From: Sphingobacterium sp. UBA7855
GTDB taxonomy: Bacteria > Bacteroidota > Bacteroidia > Sphingobacteriales > Sphingobacteriaceae
Length of the DNA stretch: 64,000 bases
Direction: 5' to 3'
NCBI GenBank assembly: GCA_002500745.1
Contig: DLST01000018.1
Location: 219,227 to 283,226 of the forward strand
Shown: piece after piece, positions 54,261 through 62,941 of the stretch
How positions within the stretch are numbered: the stretch's first letter is position 1
Layout of the letters: each line of letters opens with the position of its first letter
Translations under genes and position numbers: made by a program
Notes under the pieces: model-generated
What the model saw: only the letters and a program-made list of their open reading frames with translations
Database searches by the model: none
Told to the model about the DNA's origin: nothing

Positions 54261-54878
54261 TTATTGGTTTGTTTTTTTGAGTCTCGCGGCCCAGTTGTCA
54301 CCTTCCTCCTTCAAATTATAGCCGTGAGACGCTAAATAGTTATTGATTTTGCCTTTGTATTTACCGAACCAAGCGTGTTTTTTTTCCGAAGATTCGGCCT
54401 GCATGGCAAAATCTCGAGCTTCATAAAGTAAACTGTCAATCATCTGTACTTCATCTTTTGAAAGACCGGGAATCATATCTTGATAGGCCTTTACGGTGTT
54501 CGGATAAACATGATAGGTCATGCCGTTTTTAACCGCTTCAACTTCTGCCGCTGTTAAAACTTGTTTTAACCGGTTTACGAAAGCTTGATTTAAATTGGTA
54601 GTTTCCTGAAGCGTCTCCTGTGCGATCTGCTCTTTTAGACTCTTATCCGTATTCTCCTTGATTTTTAAATCGCGAAGCGAATAACAGGCATTCAAAAGAT
54701 AATATTGATCACGAATAATGTGAACGGCTCTCTCTTGCTTGGCCTGATCTGCTAGTGCTAGTTTAGCTACAATTTTTGCAGACCGATCTGTAATAGTTTT
54801 CCAATAGGCGTCTTCTGTTTGACCAAATGTCATAGACACGCTCAAAAATAAAATTGTGAATAATGTAAAACGTTTCAT
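54261..54878 (-). CDS. DUF3826 secreted protein
   Basis: Exported protein of 205 residues starting at the ATG giving MKRFTLFTILFLSVSMTFGQ. It is largely helical (YYLLNACYSLRDLKIKENTDKS, QAFVNRLKQVLTAAEVEAVKNGMTYH) and ends AARLKKTNQ. It belongs to DUF3826, a family met in pectin-degrading PULs without a known biochemical role. It is the first gene of the susCD transcription unit here, so it may be an accessory protein for glycan handling. Family assignment by eye; function unknown. Confidence 0.75.
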   Translation of the reverse strand: MKRFTLFTILFLSVSMTFGQTEDAYWKTITDRSAKIVAKLALADQAKQERAVHIIRDQYYLLNACYSLRDLKIKENTDKSLKEQIAQETLQETTNLNQAFVNRLKQVLTAAEVEAVKNGMTYHVYPNTVKAYQDMIPGLSKDEVQMIDSLLYEARDFAMQAESSEKKHAWFGKYKGKINNYLASHGYNLKEEGDNWAARLKKTNQ

Positions 54879-55049
54879 AGGCATGAAATGGTTTATCCCT
54901 TTTTTGGTTATTAAATATTAAATAAAGTCCCTTAACTTTATTTCCGTTATAATTGCTCAAAATAAACGTCAAAACGACACAAAATTTTAAGTGCTCAATA
55001 TAACTGAAAATTTCATCGGCAACCGTCATGTACTATCCTGACCCACTTG
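54879..55049 (-). promoter_or_regulatory. Promoter region of susCD unit with inverted repeat
   Basis: This gap of about 170 bases precedes DUF3826 and should hold the promoter of the susCD unit. It contains an inverted repeat, AAATAAAGT (54920-54928) and ACTTTATTT (54935-54943), with a six-base loop, 42 bases before the ATG. It could be a regulator site. The -7/-33 elements are not clear. The GH2 gene at 55050 ends just upstream, so read-through from it is also possible. Confidence 0.45.
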
Positions 55050-58000
55050 CTATTTGACCTCTAGACTATCTACAATAACACCTTTACAGTCAACACCATA
55101 GAGTTTAATAAAGTAAGTCCCAGCATTGATCATTGTCTTTGTATCAGTATTGATATAATTCCACTTTCCGGAACGCGTAGGTTCCAACGATACAAGAGTT
55201 TTAGACACCAACACCTGCTTATTTTTGTCTAAAACTTCATAGTAAGCTCGACGAACTTCCTTAAATGGATTATGATACTTCACCGATAATGAATACACAT
55301 CCGCTGCACCGACCTGAAACTCCCAAGCGATATAACTCTCACTAGTATTAAATACCAAACGCTTTTGTCCGGCAAACTCAATTTCGGAAACCCCTTCCCG
55401 CCAAAGGGCCTGATAGGCTTTATAGTTTTTGACCTCTTTCAAGTCATACACTGGAAGAAGCCCGCTCTGCTGCTGAAAAACCACAATACCTCCGCCGCGA
55501 TCAGTTTTCAGCAAAACTTCCTCGCCTGCCTTTAGCACTTTACGGAATACGGCAAAATATTTTCCTGTATTCAATTGCACACTGTCTTTGGTACTTTCAA
55601 AATTTTCAGGTTTCTCATTTCCTAGATAGAAAGCAGTGGTAGGTTCTTTAAAACGTAGATGATAGGTGCTATCGCTATCAAGCTCAAAATAATCTGAGCC
55701 AAACAAGGATGGAGGCAAGGAAAAAAACGATGTTACGCTAGCGCCATCCTTTTTCAATACACTGCCTATATCCAGCCAACTATGGAGTTTTATATGCTGA
55801 CGCGCTAAATCTAGATTATAATGATCTTGACCGCTTGATTCTAAAACTAGGTGAATATGCTCCTTTGTGGCGATGGAAATCGCTTGTAACACTGCTTGTC
55901 CAGCATAAACACGTGGGAAATTGATAACGATCTTTCCGTCAGCAACCCTCACAGTATACCTTTTTCTGACTGCACGCTGGAACCCTGCTTCTTTATAAAT
56001 ATCAAACTTATGTTCTACAATTTGACCATTAATAGCAATGTCAAAAATACGATCTCCTTTTCCGGATGAAAACTTCCCATACCAGGGCTCGGCAAAATAG
56101 AGTTCGACGAAGTAATCTCCATTAGTTACGTCAAATTGATAGCCCAACTTATCCAGCCCATAGCGGAAGCTCTGAAAAAGAGGCCAGTCTCCAGTTCCTT
56201 TAATTGGATCAAAAATAACGCGTTGACTGGCAAAATAAGTGTTCATCCCTTCAAAACTATCTGCCCAAGATTTACTGCCCCAGCCCAATTTAGACCGATA
56301 CGGTTGGTCAGCTTTCCATTCTGCCCCGTATTCATCTGTATAATTATCGCCACCGCAATTCACACGGTAGAGATAATGATATCCAAGATCTGGTTTTAGA
56401 ATTTTGGATGAGCCTACGGAAAAGTCTCGAAAATGTGGACTTTCGGGAAAATTATGTAGTATAACGGTGTCACGGCTAACGATCTTTCCTCCTATTCGTC
56501 CCTCGGCGTACAATATATTATACCTCACCTCAACACCATCAAATTCAATATGCTTTCCAAAACCAGGATGTTGCTTTTTTCCAAGTGACAGGGATCCTAT
56601 ATCATTGAAAAGTTCGACTTCCTCACAATTCGAAAAAATACGAATGTTGTCTTTCACTCCAGGGGCCAACCACCGATTTGGCCAAGAATGCATGGCGATA
56701 TAAACCATTGGATGCTTCTTTTTACCATAATGCGACAGATACATGTAATAAGCGTCCGTAGGTTCTCCCCATGGGGTTAATAAACCTTTATAATTAACCG
56801 GTCCAATCCTGTCAATATCACGATTTCCTTCTCCCCCCTGAATACGCCCCGGATTATCATGTGAGTTCCAAAGCCATAGATAATGACCAATCGCTTTGGT
56901 TTTAACAGAGTCTGCTAAACGAACTTTTGTTTGTAGTATATCAACAAAGCGCTCTTCGTTGTAGTTATTTTCGTTAGGAAGATAGGGTGGTTCGGCATGT
57001 AAGCCCAAGCTCCTCCAAGCGCCGTACTCTCCTACAAGCTGCTGCTTTTTAAGATCCTCTCCATAGGTATTTTGATTTCCCCCGTAAGTGCCTGTCCAAT
57101 TTTGCGGAACATCCCAATCGGTACCACTACCGCCATTGCAGGTAGTCACCAGCCGTTGTATAGACGCCGTAGGATCTAATTTCCGAATTAGTGCTGTACA
57201 TTCCCGTGCAAAATCTTCCGGTAGTGTGCTCTCATTTTCAAGGCCCCACAAAATTACTGAAGGGCTATTTCTACGTTCTCGCACCCATTCTGTTAACAAT
57301 TTTTTGAAATTTTCTCGAAATGCCGGTGTGTCAAACCAGATATGGGCGGCAAGCTGTGTCCACAATAAAATACCATGACGATCCCATGCGTGTTGATATC
57401 GCAGGTTATGGGGTTGATGTGCATCACGAAATGAATTGAATCCGAGCGTTCTAATTTGTCTAATCCGGGCATCAATCTCCTCCTCATCAAAGGCATGTGA
57501 TTGTCCCAATTTATGTTCATACTCCGCAATGCCATTAATAAATATGGGCTTTCCATTAACCAAGAGACTTTCGCCAGAGGGCTTTAAACCTTTTGACCAG
57601 CGAACAGACCGAATTCCGTAAGGTGTTTCTATTTCGTCGACGATCTTCCGACCTATCTTGATCTGCATTTTTATGCGATATAGGTAGGGTGAATCCACAG
57701 ACCATAATTGTGGATTGGCCAAAACCAGATCTTTCAGCCGAATTTCCTTTGTTGTGTTTACTTTTATCTGATCTTTCAATGTAGATTGAAGAATTGATAT
57801 CCCTTTTTGATCCAACACTTCGGTTACAATCTCCACATCTTTATTTCTCTGACTTTTATTACTCACTTCTACAACTTGATGTACGATCGCTTTTCGATGA
57901 TCGGCAGTCTCATCGTTCCAGTAATGCTCGCCAAAAGGCGTAATAGAGACTTCATTTTTAATTAACAAACTCACAGGTCGAAAAACTCCCATAGGCTGTG

Positions 58001-58556
58001 ATCCTTCTGAAAATCCACGCTCAGTAGAACATCCGCCATCCACCCAAGGAAGATCCATGATATGAGCTGGATGGTCTGCCCGAACAGCTAGCAAATTAGG
58101 ACTCCCGTCCAACTTAATCGCATCAGTAACATCCAATGTAAATGTGGTTCTTCCACCCGCGTGATATCCTACCCGAACACCATTTAACCAAACTGTAGCA
58201 TAGGAACCTACTCCCTCGAAGAATAAATAGAACCTATTCTTTTTTCTTTGCTGTTTGAGCGAGAAATTTTTCCGATACCAGGAGTAACCATGTAAATTGC
58301 CATGTAACAATCTACGATAACCTTCGTAGCTATCCCAATTATGAGGAACATCGACTTTCCGCCAGTTATCGTCTGTCTTAAAAGAAGCCTGGTGAAATCC
58401 ATTATATCTCGCGGAATCTTTTTGATCCATTATCGTCATCCAGTCAGCATCCAATGTTACTTTTTTACGAACGTTCTGACCAAAAGAAAATAGCCCAAAC
58501 ACTGAGATACATATACAGCAAAAGAGTCTTCTTATCAACATCAACCTGTTCTTCAT
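55050..58556 (-). CDS. GH2 enzyme with malectin domain, secreted
   Basis: Large exported GH2 enzyme of 1168 residues (signal ends FGQ). Jelly roll (VPHNWDSYEGY), immunoglobulin-like and TIM domains are followed by a malectin-type carbohydrate-binding domain at about 730-895 (YRVNCGGDNYTDEYGAEWKAD, YFVELYFAEPWYG) and a beta-sandwich to the end. ILWGLENESTLPED supplies the acid/base Glu-442 and LVGEYGAWRS the nucleophile Glu-510. It is longer than the other GH2 enzymes here because of these modules. It overlaps the GH95 gene by one base. Confidence 0.88.
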   Translation of the reverse strand: MKNRLMLIRRLFCCICISVFGLFSFGQNVRKKVTLDADWMTIMDQKDSARYNGFHQASFKTDDNWRKVDVPHNWDSYEGYRRLLHGNLHGYSWYRKNFSLKQQRKKNRFYLFFEGVGSYATVWLNGVRVGYHAGGRTTFTLDVTDAIKLDGSPNLLAVRADHPAHIMDLPWVDGGCSTERGFSEGSQPMGVFRPVSLLIKNEVSITPFGEHYWNDETADHRKAIVHQVVEVSNKSQRNKDVEIVTEVLDQKGISILQSTLKDQIKVNTTKEIRLKDLVLANPQLWSVDSPYLYRIKMQIKIGRKIVDEIETPYGIRSVRWSKGLKPSGESLLVNGKPIFINGIAEYEHKLGQSHAFDEEEIDARIRQIRTLGFNSFRDAHQPHNLRYQHAWDRHGILLWTQLAAHIWFDTPAFRENFKKLLTEWVRERRNSPSVILWGLENESTLPEDFARECTALIRKLDPTASIQRLVTTCNGGSGTDWDVPQNWTGTYGGNQNTYGEDLKKQQLVGEYGAWRSLGLHAEPPYLPNENNYNEERFVDILQTKVRLADSVKTKAIGHYLWLWNSHDNPGRIQGGEGNRDIDRIGPVNYKGLLTPWGEPTDAYYMYLSHYGKKKHPMVYIAMHSWPNRWLAPGVKDNIRIFSNCEEVELFNDIGSLSLGKKQHPGFGKHIEFDGVEVRYNILYAEGRIGGKIVSRDTVILHNFPESPHFRDFSVGSSKILKPDLGYHYLYRVNCGGDNYTDEYGAEWKADQPYRSKLGWGSKSWADSFEGMNTYFASQRVIFDPIKGTGDWPLFQSFRYGLDKLGYQFDVTNGDYFVELYFAEPWYGKFSSGKGDRIFDIAINGQIVEHKFDIYKEAGFQRAVRKRYTVRVADGKIVINFPRVYAGQAVLQAISIATKEHIHLVLESSGQDHYNLDLARQHIKLHSWLDIGSVLKKDGASVTSFFSLPPSLFGSDYFELDSDSTYHLRFKEPTTAFYLGNEKPENFESTKDSVQLNTGKYFAVFRKVLKAGEEVLLKTDRGGGIVVFQQQSGLLPVYDLKEVKNYKAYQALWREGVSEIEFAGQKRLVFNTSESYIAWEFQVGAADVYSLSVKYHNPFKEVRRAYYEVLDKNKQVLVSKTLVSLEPTRSGKWNYINTDTKTMINAGTYFIKLYGVDCKGVIVDSLEVK

Positions 58557-61354
58557 TATTTCTTTAAAATCAATTCCCTACCAAAAGCATAAGATTTGCC
58601 TTTCTTTGTTTGAATCTTTACTTCATGGTTCTGATAACGCAAATGGAGGTCTTCTCCTGAAAGTGATTCAACGGTAACCCCTAACAACTGACTGTCTTTC
58701 CATTCCATATTGATCTGAAATGCGCCTCGCGCTTTAATTCCCTTCACTTTTCCGGTGCCGATTTCAGTAGGCAGTGCAGGTAATAGCTCAATCCCATCGA
58801 CATGGCTCTGAAGTAACATCTCCACAATTCCCGATGCCCCACCAAAATTTCCATCGATTTGAAACGGTGGATGGGCATCAAATAGGTTTGGATAAGAACC
58901 ACCTCCATTATCCGCCGGCCGCAATAGCATTTTTACCATGCGATAAGCATGCTGCGCGTCTTTTAATCTAGCCCAAAAATTAATTTTCCATGCTAAGCTC
59001 CAACCTGTCCCTTCATCTCCCCGTAACACCAACGAGCGCTTTGCAGCTTCAACCAGCTGTGGTGTACCCATCAGATTGATTTCATTTCCCGGGAATAAAC
59101 CCCACAAATGGGATACATGTCGATGTTTATTTTGCGGATCGTCCATATCTGCCAACCACTCCTGCAGTTGTCCATATTGCCCGATTTGGTTAGGTGCAAT
59201 CTGATTCTGCATGTCGCTAATCGAATCCCGTAAAAGACTATCGCTATCCAGTATCTTGGAGCTTCGGTTGAAAATATCAAATAAGGAGCGAATAATCTGA
59301 TGATCCATGGTAGGTCCCTTAACCAAACCTCCATTCTCGGGGGAGTTTGAAGGCGAGCTGACCAACCATCCCGTTACTTTGTCCTTGACAAGAAAATCCT
59401 TAAAAAATAAGGTAGCATCCTTAATAATTGGATAATATTCTTTTAAAAAGTGTAAATCTTGTGTGTAAAGATAATGTTCCCAAAGATGTCGCACCAACCA
59501 AGCTCCACCTGTGGGCCATATACCATGGTTGGAATTATTAATGGGAGCTGTACCCCGCCATATGTCTGTATTATGATGTAAAACCCACCCCCGAGCGGCG
59601 TAATATTCTTTGGCCGTTTCTGCACCCGCTACGTGAAGGTCTCGAATCATCTGAAATAAGGGTTGCTGCAGCTCAGAAAGACTCAATGCTTCCGTCGGCC
59701 AGTAGTTCATCTCCAGATTGATGTTGGTTGTATATTTGCTCCCCCATGATGGCTCTAAGGATGAATTCCAAATGCCCTGAAGATTCATAGGTTGGCTACC
59801 TGGTCGAGAAGCAGCAATTTGAAGATAGCGGGCGTATTGCACATAAAGCGCGAGCAGTCCAGGATCATCCAGCATTACCGCCCTTTTTAATCTTCTATCT
59901 GTTGGAATAGTATCGAGCTGGCTACTATCGCCAAGTTCTATTGCAAAACGATAGTACAAATTCTGGTAATCTTTTTGATGAATTTGATACAATTTATCAA
60001 AGTCCGACTTCCATAAATTTTTGGATCTATCTAATGCACTAGCAGCATACTGGTCGTTCAGTTCTCGATAAGATCTAAAATTGGTTGATGCAGTTAGATA
60101 AATCTGGACCTCATCGACCTGTTTTACAACAAGATAATTACCCTCATAAAATACCCGACCACCTTTCAATTTGAGCTTGACAAAGGCTGTCCCTCGCATC
60201 GAACCATTTTTGACCCATACTTCCATGCCGATGGATGAGTCCATCATGTGATCAAGTTTGGCACGCTGGTGTTTGGTCTTTAGAGCAAGTCTAAAACTAA
60301 CTTTTTTCTTCTGATCAGCCTGCAGTCGTACACCGATAAAATTGTTAGGCTGGCTCGCAAAATAGGTTCTTGTGTATTGTACTCCCTTGAAAACATAATT
60401 AACCCGGACTTCTCCTTTATTCAAATCAAGCACGCGATTATAGCGTTCGGCCCCTTTGTGATCGAATTTTAAATTTAATGAACCAAAAGGCTGATAGGAT
60501 GCCTGATAACTGCCTATTTTGGGACTGTTTGAATCTTGAATAAAGTATTTCCACGCTCCATTTAGGGAGATTAGTTTTCCGGTGGAACTTTTTAATCCTA
60601 TTGACTGATTTGTATCCTTATATCCAGCTACACCTCCTTTTCCTTCTAAATTGATTACCTGAATTGCAATACTATTCCTCCCTTCTTTCAGTAGCTCTTT
60701 AGGTATTTGATACAATCTTCTGGTATCATCTCCCACCGACTGACCCACGAGCTTACCATTAATATAGGTGTAATCGTTAGTTCGGATTTTATTTAAATCC
60801 AACGACCAGAGCTCTGACAGCTGATTTTTCGAAAGGTGAAATTCATAACGAAACCAAACGGCACCATCCAAACCCTCCAGCCCCTGATTCTCCCAACCTT
60901 CATAATGCGGCACCGCTATACTTGGCCATTTACTATCATCAAAAACGAACGCAAAAGGCCCATGCTTTTGCTCGCGAATGCGTCCAATCTCTTTTAGCCA
61001 AGCACTAGGATCTTCCGATTCACTTTTAAGCCCCATAAATTCCCGCATCGCTAAAGATTCCGCACCTCTCTGTTGTCCTTGATCAAGTAACTCCCGTATA
61101 TTTTGAAGATACTTTGATGCGCCTTTTTTATTGTAATTTCGTGGTCCATCTGTCCATAATGTCTCTTCATTAAACTGCAATTCTTCCTCCTCGACTCCCC
61201 CATAAACCATGGCTCCGATTCGACCATTGCCAATAGGTAACGCCTCCTCCCACTGTTTGGCAGGATGATCAAACCACACACGTGTTTGTGCAAAAGCGGA
61301 GCCCAAGGGCCATATCGACAAAAAGGACAATAAAATATACAGATACAAACGCAT
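58556..61354 (-). CDS. GH95 alpha-L-fucosidase/galactosidase-type enzyme with inserted domain
   Basis: Exported GH95 enzyme of 932 residues (signal ends AFAQ). The N-terminal WEEALPIGNGRIGAMVYGG and QFNEETLWTDGPRNYN are family hallmarks. TNINLEMNYWPTE, SSPSNSPENGG and PPFQIDGNFGG carry the Asn, Glu and Asp of the active site. Between about residues 112 and 283 an extra sandwich is inserted (VPHYEGWENQGLEGLDGAVWFR, YTYINGKLVG, LLKEGRNSIAIQVINLEGKGG), resembling the galactose-binding insertion of sialate O-acetylesterases. GH95 members remove alpha-L-fucose or alpha-L-galactose, both present on rhamnogalacturonan II. The gene overlaps its two neighbours by one base each. Confidence 0.9.
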   Translation of the reverse strand: MRLYLYILLSFLSIWPLGSAFAQTRVWFDHPAKQWEEALPIGNGRIGAMVYGGVEEEELQFNEETLWTDGPRNYNKKGASKYLQNIRELLDQGQQRGAESLAMREFMGLKSESEDPSAWLKEIGRIREQKHGPFAFVFDDSKWPSIAVPHYEGWENQGLEGLDGAVWFRYEFHLSKNQLSELWSLDLNKIRTNDYTYINGKLVGQSVGDDTRRLYQIPKELLKEGRNSIAIQVINLEGKGGVAGYKDTNQSIGLKSSTGKLISLNGAWKYFIQDSNSPKIGSYQASYQPFGSLNLKFDHKGAERYNRVLDLNKGEVRVNYVFKGVQYTRTYFASQPNNFIGVRLQADQKKKVSFRLALKTKHQRAKLDHMMDSSIGMEVWVKNGSMRGTAFVKLKLKGGRVFYEGNYLVVKQVDEVQIYLTASTNFRSYRELNDQYAASALDRSKNLWKSDFDKLYQIHQKDYQNLYYRFAIELGDSSQLDTIPTDRRLKRAVMLDDPGLLALYVQYARYLQIAASRPGSQPMNLQGIWNSSLEPSWGSKYTTNINLEMNYWPTEALSLSELQQPLFQMIRDLHVAGAETAKEYYAARGWVLHHNTDIWRGTAPINNSNHGIWPTGGAWLVRHLWEHYLYTQDLHFLKEYYPIIKDATLFFKDFLVKDKVTGWLVSSPSNSPENGGLVKGPTMDHQIIRSLFDIFNRSSKILDSDSLLRDSISDMQNQIAPNQIGQYGQLQEWLADMDDPQNKHRHVSHLWGLFPGNEINLMGTPQLVEAAKRSLVLRGDEGTGWSLAWKINFWARLKDAQHAYRMVKMLLRPADNGGGSYPNLFDAHPPFQIDGNFGGASGIVEMLLQSHVDGIELLPALPTEIGTGKVKGIKARGAFQINMEWKDSQLLGVTVESLSGEDLHLRYQNHEVKIQTKKGKSYAFGRELILKK

Positions 61355-62940
61355 TATTTAGCTTCCAAAGGGTTTACATTTGACGTTAACTGACCATTTT
61401 TATAATTACCACGGAGTATTTGTTTTACACGAGCTAGATTATTACCGTGAACATAGATAGCTTCATTTGCTGGTCCGACTAAATCCAAAAAGAGTGCTGT
61501 ACCTAACAATGGAAAGCAACTCTGCACATTCACTGATTTACAATTTTCAAGCTCAATAAGCGATCTTTCAGCCACCGGTGTGGTGTTTTTTATATTCAAT
61601 AGATTCAGTTCTTTACCGTTGTTGACGGATAATAGCGCACCTTTTGTGATCGCGACGTTGACATTAGTCAATGTCAATCCATTCACATTGAGCGCTGAAA
61701 AACCTGTGGTTCCCTGCATGTTAATCTCCGAAAACACGACATTTTCAATTGGCATTTCTGCTAAGCCTCGCATATACCCAATGCGATTTGTTGTACCAGA
61801 TAAATTGTTGATAAAGATGTTCCTGAATTTAGGCGTACGTTCACTAACAGGCCCAGGTTCACTTTTAGCATATTCCATATCGAGTACAATAGCCTGATCT
61901 CGAATATCACGCATGACAATATTGGAGACTTGAATATTTTCTACAATCCCACCTCTACCTCTTGCGGTTTTTAAACGTATACCACGATCTGTTCCGTCGA
62001 AAATACAATTGGAAATAACAATATTTTTCACGCCACCTGACATTTCACTCCCAATAACTACCCCACCATGTCCGCGAAGCATCGTACAGTTTGTAATGGT
62101 ATAATTCTCTGCAGGGATATTGATTTTCCTTCCCGAACGATCCTTTCCGGATTTTATGGTAATGCAATCGTCCCCTACACTAATGTGACAATTGGCGATG
62201 CGAACATTGGAGCAAGATTCTGGATTGATACCATCTGTATTAGGCGAAGGAGGGTTATCTATTGTAACGCCTTCCACGGTAACGTTATCACAATATTGTG
62301 GATTAATTGTCCAAAACGGCGAATTTTGAATTTTAATATCTCTGATCTGTACATTTTTACAGTTTAAGAACTGTATAAACGGCGGGCGTAAAAATCCTCT
62401 CTCAATCCATCCCGGAAGGTCCGGAGCCAAAACATCTTTATTGAGGCGCTTAAACTCTTTTTGCCATTTGCTATCTTCTGTCTGCTTCTTAACTTCAACC
62501 TCCGAATAGCCCCACCATTTTTTACCGTGTCCGTCAATGAGCCCGCGTCCTTGGATACTGATATTCTCTAGATTATTACCGTAAAATAATGGCGAAAAGT
62601 TTGTAACAGCAGTTCCTTCCCAACGAGATTCAACCATAGGTAAATACTCATCAAAATTATCGCTAAAATGTAACTCCGCTCCAGCATCGATATAAATCGT
62701 AATATTACTTTTAAGATGAATGGGGCCAGTGACGTATTTCCCCGCTGGGAAATAAATCGTACCCCCGCCTCTATTGGACGCTGCTGTAATAGCTTTTTTG
62801 ATAGCCAATGTATTACTTCCGGTGCTGTCCTTCCGACCACCAAAATCCATGACGTTGAGCCAAGTTTGTGCCTGCAAACCCAACATGAATAAACAGAGTA
62901 ATACAGTTATTATTCCATGACGATAGCTCTTTATGATCAT
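61354..62940 (-). CDS. GH28 polygalacturonase-like enzyme, secreted
   Basis: Parallel beta-helix family 28 enzyme of 528 residues with a standard signal peptide (to LQAQ). Motifs are PNTDGINPESC (233-243), VGDDCITIKSG (255-265), RGHGGVVIGSE (289-299) and RLKTARGRGG (322-331), the full set for hydrolysis of galacturonic acid linkages. It differs from the lipoprotein GH28 at 26300 in its lead and its C-terminal extension. It is one base after the truncated glycosidase gene. Exo- or endo-action cannot be told by eye. Confidence 0.9.
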   Translation of the reverse strand: MIIKSYRHGIITVLLCLFMLGLQAQTWLNVMDFGGRKDSTGSNTLAIKKAITAASNRGGGTIYFPAGKYVTGPIHLKSNITIYIDAGAELHFSDNFDEYLPMVESRWEGTAVTNFSPLFYGNNLENISIQGRGLIDGHGKKWWGYSEVEVKKQTEDSKWQKEFKRLNKDVLAPDLPGWIERGFLRPPFIQFLNCKNVQIRDIKIQNSPFWTINPQYCDNVTVEGVTIDNPPSPNTDGINPESCSNVRIANCHISVGDDCITIKSGKDRSGRKINIPAENYTITNCTMLRGHGGVVIGSEMSGGVKNIVISNCIFDGTDRGIRLKTARGRGGIVENIQVSNIVMRDIRDQAIVLDMEYAKSEPGPVSERTPKFRNIFINNLSGTTNRIGYMRGLAEMPIENVVFSEINMQGTTGFSALNVNGLTLTNVNVAITKGALLSVNNGKELNLLNIKNTTPVAERSLIELENCKSVNVQSCFPLLGTALFLDLVGPANEAIYVHGNNLARVKQILRGNYKNGQLTSNVNPLEAK

Positions 62941-62941
62941 A

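Noticed and set aside
54763..55029. Possible small gene upstream of DUF3826
   Set aside because: The frame overlaps the start of DUF3826 out of frame and consists mostly of the AT-rich promoter gap.
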